Part shown: one piece after another, positions 7,500-18,207 of the stretch
Layout of the letters: each line of letters begins with the position of its first letter
Numbering within the stretch: position 1 is the stretch's first letter
Origin: Poindextera sp963706385
GTDB taxonomy: Bacteria; Pseudomonadota; Alphaproteobacteria; Caulobacterales; Caulobacteraceae
Assembly: GCA_963706385.1 (NCBI GenBank)
Contig: OY970153.1
Coordinates: 2,294,001 to 2,358,000, forward strand
DNA: 64,000 bases
Reading direction: 5' to 3'
The notes under the pieces: generated by a model
The model's input: only the letters and a program-made list of their open reading frames with translations
Database searches by the model: none
What the model was told of the DNA's origin: nothing
Translations under genes and position numbers: made by a program

Positions 7500-9272
7500 A
7501 TGGTCCAGACAAAAGCCTTTGTCGACGCGCTCGACATCCCCGCCGCCACGGCGGATCCGGACGGGCGGCTGGTCGCCTGCAACGCCGCGTTCGAGGCCAG
7601 CGGTGTCGATCCCGCCCTGCTTCTGGCGATCGCGCCGGGAGGGCGGATCGAGACCCTGTCGAGCCTCGGCGGCGCTCTGGTGGTCTGGCGGCTGGCCGAG
7701 CTGCCGGACGGGATGCGGCTGATCACCGGCGAGCGCCGCGCCGAAGGGCCGACGCAGCGGGACCGCTACCTCGCCTCGCTGAGCCACGAGTTGCGTACGC
7801 CGCTGAACGGCGTCCTGGGCATGGCCGACCTCTTGGCGGAAACCCCGCTGGCCTCGGATCAGCGGGCCTATCTGTCGGCGTTGCGGGAAAGCGGGCGCCA
7901 CCTCTTGGGCCTGGTCAACGACGTATTGGACTTGGCCCGCCTCGACGCCGGGGAGTTCACCCTGCACCCGGCTCCGGTCAAGCCGCGGCGGCTTTTGCAG
8001 TCCATCGCCGAGTTGCTCAGCCCGCGCGCGACCGCCAAGGGGCTGGAGATCGCCTGGACCGCGCCGGCCAACCTGCCGGTGGTGCTGGCCGACGAAGGCC
8101 GCATCCGCCAGATCCTGTTCAATCTCGCCGGCAACGCGGTGAAGTTCACCGAGACGGGCGGGGTGCTGCTATCGGTCGAGCGCTGCGGCTCGGGGCCGAC
8201 CGCCCGGCTCAGATTCTGCGTCACCGACACCGGCCCCGGCGTGCCCGAAGCCGACCGGGAGCGCATTTTCGAGCCGTTCGTCCAGGCGCACGGCGATGGC
8301 GCGCGCACCGACAGCGCCGGCCTCGGCCTGGCCATCGTGCGACGGCTGGCCGCCGCCCACGCGGGCGCGGTTGACATCGAATCTCCGCCGCTGGGTGGCG
8401 CGCGGTTCTATTTCGAGGCGGATTTCGCCATCGCCGAGCCGGCTGCGGGGAACCGGCGGCCGCTCAGCGGGCGCTCGGTGGTGGTGGTCTCGCCGAACCC
8501 GGTGGTGCGCGCGGCGGCCGCGGGATTGATCGAGGCGGCGGGCGCCAGCGCATCGATCTTCGCCGAGCTGGGCCCGCCGCTCGAAGCCGCGCCGGAAGGG
8601 GCCGTCGCGCTGTTGGACCACGCAATGGTCGCCAGCGGCCGGCGCAGGTTGCTGAAACCCCTTGCCGGTCGGGCCTCGGTGGTGCTGCTGGGACCGGAGG
8701 AGCGGGCGAGGATTCCCGGTTATCGTCGGGCGGGTTTCGCCGGCTATCTGATCAAACCGCTCCGGCCCGCCTCACTGGTCGAATGGGTGCTGGCCGCATC
8801 CGGCGAGGCGGCCGCGCGGGACCGCGCGGGGGACGAGCGCGCCGACAAGCAGGCCGGCCTGAAGGGCGGCGCCGGGGCGCGGGTGCTCCTGGTCGAGGAC
8901 AATTCGATCAACGCGCTGCTCGCCCGCTCGCTGCTCGAGCGCGAAGGCTGCGCGGTCGACCGCGCCATCGGCGGCCGCGAGGCGATCGTCGCGATGGAAA
9001 CCCAGACCTACGACCTCATCCTGATGGACCTGCGCATGCCCGGCCTCGACGGCTTCGCGGCCGCCAAGGCGCTGCGGTCGCAGGGGGTAAAGACGCCGAT
9101 CATCGCCCTGACCGCCGACGCCTTCGAGGAGGATCGCCGCGCGTGCCTGGCGGCGGGCATGGACGATTTCCTGGCCAAGCCCCTCGCCCAGGCCGCGCTG
9201 CGGGCGGTGCTCCGCCGCTGGACCGGCGCCGTCTGGACGCGGGCCAAGCCGCGGGCCAAGCTCGCCTCCTGA
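7500..9272 (+). CDS. Cytoplasmic hybrid histidine kinase with C-terminal receiver
   Basis: Hybrid two-component kinase of 590 residues without a membrane segment. Order: a short PAS-like N-terminus (residues 1-80), a HisKA domain with the phosphoacceptor His96 in SHELRTPLNGVLGM, a HATPase with N box NLAGNAVKFTETG and G boxes DTGPGVP and GLGLAI, a degenerate receiver-like segment (about 320-430) lacking a clear phospho-Asp, and a canonical receiver ending the protein, with VLLVEDN and Asp510 in LILMDLRMPGLDGF. The partner and signal are unknown. It resembles the PleC/CckN type of Caulobacter kinases only in general layout, so no symbol is given. Confidence 0.9.
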   Translation: MVQTKAFVDALDIPAATADPDGRLVACNAAFEASGVDPALLLAIAPGGRIETLSSLGGALVVWRLAELPDGMRLITGERRAEGPTQRDRYLASLSHELRTPLNGVLGMADLLAETPLASDQRAYLSALRESGRHLLGLVNDVLDLARLDAGEFTLHPAPVKPRRLLQSIAELLSPRATAKGLEIAWTAPANLPVVLADEGRIRQILFNLAGNAVKFTETGGVLLSVERCGSGPTARLRFCVTDTGPGVPEADRERIFEPFVQAHGDGARTDSAGLGLAIVRRLAAAHAGAVDIESPPLGGARFYFEADFAIAEPAAGNRRPLSGRSVVVVSPNPVVRAAAAGLIEAAGASASIFAELGPPLEAAPEGAVALLDHAMVASGRRRLLKPLAGRASVVLLGPEERARIPGYRRAGFAGYLIKPLRPASLVEWVLAASGEAAARDRAGDERADKQAGLKGGAGARVLLVEDNSINALLARSLLEREGCAVDRAIGGREAIVAMETQTYDLILMDLRMPGLDGFAAAKALRSQGVKTPIIALTADAFEEDRRACLAAGMDDFLAKPLAQAALRAVLRRWTGAVWTRAKPRAKLAS

Positions 9273-9314
9273 TTTGGGGCCCCGCCGCGCCCCTTGCTCA
9301 AGGGGATGACGGCC

Positions 9315-11014
9315 ATGAGCAGCGAACGCCCGCCGCCCCGCGCCAGCGGATTCGGCGGCTTTGGGGCCTACCTCGACCATCGGACCGTGGTGATGCTGGG
9401 CCTGGGATTCGCCTCGGGCCTGCCGAATCTGCTGATTTTCGACACCCTTTCGGCTTGGCTGCGCAATTCGGGCCTGTCGCTGAAGGTGATCTCCTTCTTC
9501 AGCCTGGCGACACTGGCCTATTCGTTCAAATTCCTGTGGGCGCCCGTGGTCGACCGCACCGCCCTGCCCGGCCTGACCGCCTGGCTCGGTCGGCGGCGCG
9601 CCTGGATGCTGGCGGCCCAGGTCGCGGTGATCGTAGGCCTCCTGCTGGTGGCCGGGAGCGATCCGAGGACCGGTCTGATTCGGATCGCGCTGTTCGCCGT
9701 CTTGACCGGCTTCGCCTCGGCGACCCAGGACATCGTGGTCGACGCCTGGCGGATCGAGGCCACGGAAATCACCCGGCAGGGCGCCATGGCGGCGGCCTAT
9801 CAGTGGGGTTACCGGATCGCTGGCGTGGCCGGCGGCGCGTTGGCCCTGGTCCTGGCCGAACGTTTCGGCTGGAGCGTCTCCTATTTGCTGATGGCCACCC
9901 TGATGACGGTGGGCGTGGCTTCGGTCCTCGGCGCGCCGCGCGAGAACGCCCACGCCATCCCCTCGCTTCCCCACCTCGATATCCGCACGCCGCCGGCGAT
10001 CGAGGCGCTGGAGTGGGCCGCGCGGATGGCCGTGCTGGCGTTCGGGGCGCTGCTGTTGGGCGCGGGGCTGGCGGCCAACGCCGATATCCTGGCCCTGGGC
10101 CTGGGTCTGGTTGGCGCCGACCAAGCGGGGGCCATGCTCAAGGCCGCGTGGAGCGCCAAGTCCTACGGAGTCGGGCTGCAGTTGTGCGGCGTCGTGCTCG
10201 GCGGGGCGGTGATCGTGGCCGCGGCCTGGCCCTTGCCCGGCCTTCAAACCCGCCCTGGGGCCTATCTGTCGCGCGCGTTCGGCGAGCCGCTGGGCGATTT
10301 CTTCAGCCGATTCGGCAAAACCGGCGTGCTGATTCTGGTGCTGATCTGCGTCTACCGACTGTCGGACTTCGTGCTGAACATCATGAACCCGTTCTACCTG
10401 GACCTGGGGTTTTCGATGGATCAGATCGCCGGGGCGCGGAAACTCTTCGGCTTCGTGGCCTCGATGGTCGGGGTTTTCGCCGGCGGGCTTGCGGTGGCCC
10501 GGCTCGGGGTGATGCGTTCGCTGGTCATCGGCGCCTTCGCCCTGCCGATCACCAACACCATCTTCGCCTGGCTGGCGACCCAGGGGCCCGACTTCCGCAG
10601 CCTTCTGATCGCCATCGGCATCGACAACGCGGTCTCGGGCTTCGCCGGCACCTGCCTGATCGCCTACATGTCCAGCCTGACCTCGGCCGGTTTCACCGCC
10701 ACCCAGTACGCCCTGTTCTCCTCGCTTTATTCGCTGCCGGGCAAACTTTTGGCCTCGCAATCGGGCCGCATCGTCGAGGCCGCCGCCCAGGCCGCTCGGC
10801 CGGGCGGGCCGTTCGCGCCGCTCTTGGCCCTGTTCGACCACGCCGCGCCGGGCGCCTTCGCCCAGGCCTGGGCCAAGTCCCATGTCAGCCCCGGCGCCCT
10901 AGGCGCCGGCTATGTCGCCTTCTTCTTCTATTCCGGTCTGGTGGGCGTGTTCTCGATGATCCTGGCGGTGGCGGTGGCGCGGCGGACCAAGCCGGCCGCG
11001 TCCGCCGCGTCCGT

Positions 11015-11018
<4 letters not shown>
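9315..11018 (+). CDS. AmpG-like major facilitator superfamily permease
   Basis: Integral membrane transporter with many hydrophobic segments, 567 residues from the ATG at 9315. The N-terminal GFASGLPNLLIFDTLSAWLR and YSFKFLWAPVVDR are typical of AmpG, the inner-membrane permease that imports GlcNAc-anhydro-muropeptides for cell-wall recycling and beta-lactamase signalling. AGGGG ends nine bases before ATG 9315; an ATG at 9306 is too close to it. Its stop overlaps the stop of convergent maeB by four bases. No beta-lactamase gene is nearby, so the substrate is inferred from family only. Confidence 0.85.
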
Positions 11019-13297
<2,279 letters not shown>

Positions 13298-13557
13298 GTG
13301 GTGTTGCAGGCCCTGAACCCGATTGCGGCGGCCCGATGCGGCGACCGTCCTATGAATGCGGCGCACCCTAACGAGGCGGCCCGACCGCCACAACCGCGCG
13401 CATCCGGCGCGGGGCGCGAAAGACCGACGCGGCGGGATTCTCCCGGCTCGGGCCGGTTTGCCGTTGACCGGACGCTTGGCGAGGGGACATTGACGCCGCA
13501 TCGTGCGCCACGGTCGCGCGCTCGCCCAGGCGCGTGTTCTTTCGATATGGGACTTAC

Positions 13558-14367
13558 ATGACGCAATCCCCTCCGGTCAGGATCGGCGTCGCTGGCGCGC
13601 TCGGGCGGATGGGCCGCGCGGTGGCGGCCCTGGTCCGCTCGCGCGAGGGCGCGGTCCTGGGTCCGCTGTTCGATCGCCCCGACCTCGCCGGCCAGACCCT
13701 CGACGGCGTCGATCTGGCGACGGCCGCCGAGGCGATCGCCCGGTCGGACGTGATCATCGACTTCACCACGCCGGAGGCGTCCGCCGCGCTGGCCCGGGCT
13801 TGCGCCGAGCACGGCGGGGTGGCCCTGGCGGTCGGCTCGACCGGCTTTTCATCCGACCAGGCCGCGACGCTGGCGACGGCGGCGCGAACCATCCCGATCG
13901 TGGCCTCCGGCAATTTCTCGCTCGGGGTGAACCTGCTCCTGGGCCTGGTGCGGCGGGCGGCGCGCGCGCTGGACGCGGCCGATTTCGATATCGAGGTGTT
14001 CGAGGCCCACCATCGGCGCAAGGTCGATGCGCCCTCGGGAACCGCCCTGATGCTGGGCGAGGCGGCGGCGCGGGGACGGGGCGTGGATCTGGCCCAGGTC
14101 TCCGAGCGCGGCCGCGACGGCCTGACCGGCGCGCGGGCGCAAGGCGCGATCGGGTTTTCCTCGATGCGCGGCGGCGGCATCGTCGGCGAGCACAGCGTGG
14201 TGTTCGCCGCGGATGAGGAGATCATCACCCTGTCCCATTCGGCCCGCGACCGGGGTCTGTTCGCCCGAGGCGCGATCCAGGCGGCGCTGTGGGTCGCCGC
14301 CCGTCCGCCCGGCCTCTACGACATGCAGGCTGTGCTGGGCCTCGAGCGCGAAGGCCCGGATGTCTGA
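13558..14367 (+). CDS. dapB: 4-hydroxy-tetrahydrodipicolinate reductase
   Basis: Reduces the DapA product with NAD(P)H in the diaminopimelate and lysine pathway, supplying peptidoglycan precursors. In 269 residues the N-terminal Rossmann motif GVAGALGRMGRAV, IDFTTPEA, GSTGFS and the signature HHRRKVDAPSGTAL, with catalytic histidine and substrate-binding lysine, are all present. The ATG at 13558 places the Rossmann motif at residue 11; an upstream GTG at 13534 is less likely. The last eight bases overlap the start of the amidase gene. Confidence 0.96.
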   Translation: MTQSPPVRIGVAGALGRMGRAVAALVRSREGAVLGPLFDRPDLAGQTLDGVDLATAAEAIARSDVIIDFTTPEASAALARACAEHGGVALAVGSTGFSSDQAATLATAARTIPIVASGNFSLGVNLLLGLVRRAARALDAADFDIEVFEAHHRRKVDAPSGTALMLGEAAARGRGVDLAQVSERGRDGLTGARAQGAIGFSSMRGGGIVGEHSVVFAADEEIITLSHSARDRGLFARGAIQAALWVAARPPGLYDMQAVLGLEREGPDV

Positions 14368-15808
14368 CATCCTCTCGCTCGACGCCACCGGCCAGATCCA
14401 GGCGCTGGAGGGCGGGCGGATCGGCGCGCTCGAGCTTTTGGACTTGGCGGCCGCCCGTTGGAAGAGCCAGCACAACCGGATCAACGCGGTGGTCGAAACC
14501 GATCTGGAGCGCGCTCGCGCCCGCGCCCGTTCGATCGACGAGTTGCGGGTCAAGGGCGAGCCGTTGGGCGCGCTCGCCGGGCTGCCGATGACCATTAAGG
14601 ACACCCTGGACGTCGCCGGACTGCCTGCCTCCTCGGGTCTCGAATCGTTGCGGCGCAAGGCCTCGGTTCCGGACGCGGCGGTTGTCGCGCGCGCCCGGCA
14701 CGAGGGCGCGGTGATCTGGGGCAAGACCAATGTGCCGGTGATGGCCGCCGACTGGCAGACCTACAACGGCCTCTACGGGACGACCGCCAATCCGTGGGAC
14801 ACCGACCGGACCTGCGGCGGCTCGTCCGGCGGCGCGGCCGCCGCCCTGGCCACCGGGGTCACCGCGCTGGAGATCGGCTCGGACATCGGCGGCTCGCTGC
14901 GCGTTCCGGCCGCGTTCTGCGGCGTCTTCTCACACAAGCCGACCTGGGGATTGGTTTCCCAGCGGGGCCACATTCCGCCGGCGCGGGGAACCCTGGCCGA
15001 GCGCGACCTCAATGTGGTCGGACCGATGGCCCGCTCGGCGCGCGACCTTCGGCTGCTGTTTTCGGTGCTGGAGGGAGGGCCGATGGCGGTCAAGGCGCCT
15101 TCGCAGGCGTTGAAGGATTTGCGGATCGGAGTGTGGCTGAGCGAGGGCGGCTTCCCGCTCGACCCCGAGGTGGGCGCCGTGGTGACCGGCTTCGCCCAGC
15201 AGATCGCGCGCTGCGGCGCGAGCGTCGACGCCGTGCGTCCGGTCGACAGCGCGGCCATGCTCGGCGCCTATCGGGTGTTGTTGATGAGCGCGCTCCAGGC
15301 GGATCTGCCGCCGGTGACGAGACGCTCGATGCGCAATCTGCGCGGCTTGGCGGTCTTGGCGCGGCGCCTCGGGGCGGGCTCGAACTCGTGGGCGGCCCAG
15401 GTCTTGGGCTATACTGCGACCCATGCCGAATGGTTGGCGGCCGACGAGGTGCGCGCGCGCATCGGCTTTCAGGTCAGAACCGTGTTCGAGCGTTACGACG
15501 TCGTTCTGGCGCCGATCGCCCCGGTGACCGCCTTCCCGCACGATCATCGCCCGTTCAACCGCCGGACGCTGATACAGTCGGACGGCGCGAGGATTCCCTA
15601 TGGCGCGATGCTGAATTGGATCGCCTTGGCCAGCGCCTGCGGCCTTCCGGCCACGGTCATCCCGGCCGGCCTCTCGCCCGGCGGCCTTCCGGTGGGGGTC
15701 CAGCTGATTGGCCCGAGGGGCGGCGACGGCCGCACCCTGGCCGCGGCCCAGGCGATCGAGGACGAGCTTGGCGGCTTCCAGGCCCCGCCGCCGCTGGGGA
15801 CGGTTTAA
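14360..15808 (+). CDS. Amidase-signature family hydrolase
   Basis: Member of the amidase signature family (GatA, fatty-acid amide hydrolase and related amidases), 482 residues. The catalytic Ser-cisSer-Lys triad can be placed: lysine in GLPMTIKDTLDVAG, the GGSSGGAAAALATG loop, and the nucleophile region SDIGGSLRVPAAFCG. It starts inside the end of dapB (ATG 14360), so it is translated from the same mRNA. The absence of gatB or gatC next door argues against a tRNA amidotransferase subunit. The substrate is unknown. Confidence 0.88.
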   Translation: MSDILSLDATGQIQALEGGRIGALELLDLAAARWKSQHNRINAVVETDLERARARARSIDELRVKGEPLGALAGLPMTIKDTLDVAGLPASSGLESLRRKASVPDAAVVARARHEGAVIWGKTNVPVMAADWQTYNGLYGTTANPWDTDRTCGGSSGGAAAALATGVTALEIGSDIGGSLRVPAAFCGVFSHKPTWGLVSQRGHIPPARGTLAERDLNVVGPMARSARDLRLLFSVLEGGPMAVKAPSQALKDLRIGVWLSEGGFPLDPEVGAVVTGFAQQIARCGASVDAVRPVDSAAMLGAYRVLLMSALQADLPPVTRRSMRNLRGLAVLARRLGAGSNSWAAQVLGYTATHAEWLAADEVRARIGFQVRTVFERYDVVLAPIAPVTAFPHDHRPFNRRTLIQSDGARIPYGAMLNWIALASACGLPATVIPAGLSPGGLPVGVQLIGPRGGDGRTLAAAQAIEDELGGFQAPPPLGTV

Positions 15809-15847
15809 CCCGGGGACCAAACCCGCGCTCGCTTTAGTGGAAAAAGG

Positions 15848-16303
15848 CTACCGTCCGCCGGTCGAGCCGAAGCCACTCTCGCCGCGGTCGGTTCCGTCCA
15901 GGTTCGCGACCTCGCGCCAGCGGGCCTGGACGACCGGGGCGATCACCATCTGGGCGATGCGGTCGCCGCGGCGGATGATGAAGTCCTCGGGGCCGAGGTT
16001 GATCAGGATCACCTTGACCTCGCCGCGATAGTCGCTGTCGATGGTGCCGGGCGTGTTGAGACAGGTGATCCCCGCCTTGGCGGCCAAGCCCGAGCGCGGC
16101 CGCACCTGGGCCTCGAAACCGGCTGGCAGCGCGATGCATAGGCCCGTGGGAACCAAGGCTCGCTCCCCTGGACGCAGGGTGATCGGCTCGTCCTCGGGCG
16201 CCGCCGCGCGCAGGTCCATCCCCGCCGCGCCCTCGCTCTCATAAGCCGGCAGGGGCAGGCCTTCGGCGTGAGGCAGGCGGCTCACCGCGACGGACGGATT
16301 CAC
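15848..16303 (-). CDS. dut: Deoxyuridine 5'-triphosphate nucleotidohydrolase (dUTPase)
   Basis: Trimeric dUTPase that hydrolyses dUTP to dUMP, keeping uracil out of DNA and feeding dTMP synthesis. The 151 residues carry the five family motifs: AAGMDLRAA, RSGLAAKAG, NTPGTIDSDYRGEVKV with the catalytic aspartate, RGDRIAQMVIAP, and the C-terminal P-loop-like RGESGFGSTG. The start is the GTG at 16303, which overlaps the coaBC stop (GTGA). The coaBC-dut pairing is common in alphaproteobacteria. Confidence 0.96.
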   Translation of the reverse strand: MNPSVAVSRLPHAEGLPLPAYESEGAAGMDLRAAAPEDEPITLRPGERALVPTGLCIALPAGFEAQVRPRSGLAAKAGITCLNTPGTIDSDYRGEVKVILINLGPEDFIIRRGDRIAQMVIAPVVQARWREVANLDGTDRGESGFGSTGGR

Positions 16304-17496
16304 GCCAGGGTCTCGGCGATGCGGCGGGCCAGCCGTTTGGCCACCACGGACTTCGGGCTCCGCGGCCAGCGCTCGACGCCCGTCCGATCGATCACCATCA
16401 CGGCGTTGTCGTCGCCGCCCATCACCCCGTCCTGGCTGACGTCGTTGGCCACGACCCAGTCGCAGCCCTTGCTCGCCAGCTTGGCCCGGGCGTGGGCCTC
16501 GACGTCGTTGGTCTCGGCGGCGAATCCGATCACCAGCTTCGGGCGGGAGGGCCCCGACCGGGACAAGGTCGCCAGTATGTCGGGGTTTTCCACTAGGCGC
16601 AGCATCGGCGGACCGTCCTTGCCCTTCTTCAACTTGACCCCGAACACCGCGTCCGCGCGCCAGTCGGCGACGGCGGCGACGCAGACCGCGACATCGACCG
16701 GCAGGGCGGCCTTGGAGGCCTCCAGCATCTCGACCGCGGTGCGCACGTCCATGCGCCGCACGCCGGACGGGGCGGGCAGGGCGGTGGGGCCGGAGACCAG
16801 GGTCACCTCGGCGCCCAGCCGAGCCAGGGCCGCGGCGATGGCGTAGCCCTGCTTGCCGCTGGAGCGGTTGGTCAAGACCCTCACCGGGTCCAGCGGCTCC
16901 TCGGTTGGCCCGGCGGTGACCAGACAGCGTCGGCCGGTGAGCGGGGCGCCCGCGCCGCCCTCCAGGGTGTGAACGATAGCCTCGAAGATCTCCGCCGGCT
17001 CGGCCATCCGGCCGAGACCGAACTCGCCGCAGGCCATGGGACCCTCGCCGGGGCCAACAATCTGGATTCCGTCGGCCTTCAGGGTCATGAGGTTGCGGCT
17101 GGTGGCCGGGTGGGCCCACATCCGCACGTTCATCGCCGGCGCCATCAGGACTGGCTTGTCGGTGGCCAGCAACACGGTCGAGGCCAGGTCGTCCGCCAGT
17201 CCGTTCGCGGCCTTGGCCATCAGGTCGGCGGTGGCCGGGGCGACGGCCACCAGATCGGACGAACGCGACAGTTGGATGTGGCCCATCTCCGCCTCGTCGG
17301 TCAGCGAGAACAGATCTTGATAGACCTTGTCCTCGGCCAGGGCCGACAGCGACAGGGGGGTGACGAACCGCGCCCCGGCGGCGGTCAGCACAGGCCGCAC
17401 CGCGATCCGCGCCTTGCGCAGGAGGCGGACCAGCTCCAGCGCCTTGTAGGCCGCCACGCCGCCGCCCACGATCAGCAGAACCCGTTTGTCGTCCAC
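16300..17496 (-). CDS. coaBC: Bifunctional phosphopantothenoylcysteine decarboxylase/synthase
   Basis: Two steps of coenzyme A synthesis in one 398-residue protein. The N-terminal flavoprotein CoaC domain begins LLIVGGGVAAYKALELVR and includes the active-site histidine region and MAPAMNVRMW. The C-terminal CoaB synthetase domain begins about residue 190 with LVTAGPTEEPLDPVRVLTNRSSG and ends with GCDWVVANDV. Start ATG 17496. It is divergent from an SOS-boxed lipoprotein gene, and its stop overlaps the dut start. Confidence 0.96.
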   Translation of the reverse strand: MDDKRVLLIVGGGVAAYKALELVRLLRKARIAVRPVLTAAGARFVTPLSLSALAEDKVYQDLFSLTDEAEMGHIQLSRSSDLVAVAPATADLMAKAANGLADDLASTVLLATDKPVLMAPAMNVRMWAHPATSRNLMTLKADGIQIVGPGEGPMACGEFGLGRMAEPAEIFEAIVHTLEGGAGAPLTGRRCLVTAGPTEEPLDPVRVLTNRSSGKQGYAIAAALARLGAEVTLVSGPTALPAPSGVRRMDVRTAVEMLEASKAALPVDVAVCVAAVADWRADAVFGVKLKKGKDGPPMLRLVENPDILATLSRSGPSRPKLVIGFAAETNDVEAHARAKLASKGCDWVVANDVSQDGVMGGDDNAVMVIDRTGVERWPRSPKSVVAKRLARRIAETLA

Positions 17497-17563
17497 GCCG
17501 CCGGTTCCTCTTTCGACGCCCGCTCATAGCGTTTTGAAAGGCTCTGGACAAACGTCCCGGATT

Positions 17564-17578
17564 GTTCTTATTTTGTTC
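17564..17578 (+). promoter_or_regulatory. LexA (SOS) box between coaBC and the toxin-like lipoprotein gene
   Basis: GTTC, seven bases, GTTC: an exact alphaproteobacterial LexA operator, 26 bases before the ATG of the lipoprotein gene and 67 bases from the coaBC start. Its position suits repression of the rightward gene; an effect on coaBC is possible. Confidence 0.72.
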
Positions 17579-17604
17579 CGGAACTGCAACTTGGAGAGTC
17601 AATC

Positions 17605-18207
17605 ATGGGCATGGGGCGTGGAAAGGTAAGCGTTCTGACGGCGGTGAGCGGGGCCGTCCTGGTGGCGCTGGCGGGCTGCGATCGGGGACCGGCGTCGATT
17701 CCGGCGCGCGGTCATGAGGTCGGCGCGGCGACGACGGCTTCGCGCGGCGGCGACGCCGATCTTCAGGTCGCGACAACCCGAGAGGATCCGCGCGCCGCGC
17801 CGGTCCCGTTGGTCGGCGGCAAGCCGATGTGGGCGGCCAACCGGCGCCACACCGCCGAAGAGAACGCCCGCTACCAGTTCGCCCGCGACGGGGCCGACTT
17901 CGGCGCCAAGGACGTGGACGACTTCGTGAAAAAGACTCACGCTTTCGTTGATGCGCCGCCGCGGGGGGTCCTGACCCTGACCCGCAACAACGGCGACCGG
18001 CTGCTCTACGATCCGAAGGCCAATGTCTTCGCCGTGGTGAGCCGCGAAGGCGCGCCCAGGACCATGTTCAAGCCCCGCGATGGCCATGCCTATTGGGAGG
18101 AACAGAAACAACGCCTGGCCGAAGACGCCAGCCAGGGCGGCTCGCGCCGGCCCGGCGATCGCACGCGCACGCGCCGATCCGGCGACAGCCCGGACGATCA
18201 GGGATGA
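17605..18207 (+). CDS. SOS-boxed lipoprotein with toxin-like C-terminal domain
   Basis: A 200-residue predicted lipoprotein: a hydrophobic signal segment ends in the lipobox LVALAGC (Cys near residue 29), then a low-complexity linker. Residues about 80-175 (FARDGADFGAKD, GDRLLYDPKANVFAVV, APRTMFKP) resemble the compact RNase-like C-terminal domains of polymorphic and S-type-pyocin-like toxins, where a D-P-x-x-N-x-F strand followed by R-T-x-F-K-P is recurrent. A GGAGAG Shine-Dalgarno supports ATG 17605. A perfect SOS box precedes the gene. Its last ten bases overlap the 3' end of ubiB. No obvious immunity gene is adjacent. Toxin activity is inference; it could be a harmless envelope protein using this fold. 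Confidence 0.7.
   Translation: MGMGRGKVSVLTAVSGAVLVALAGCDRGPASIPARGHEVGAATTASRGGDADLQVATTREDPRAAPVPLVGGKPMWAANRRHTAEENARYQFARDGADFGAKDVDDFVKKTHAFVDAPPRGVLTLTRNNGDRLLYDPKANVFAVVSREGAPRTMFKPRDGHAYWEEQKQRLAEDASQGGSRRPGDRTRTRRSGDSPDDQG

Noticed and set aside
8772..10883. 703-residue minus-strand open frame opposite the kinase and permease genes
   Set aside because: Shadow of two genes with clear domains; composition is Gly/Arg/Gln repeats.
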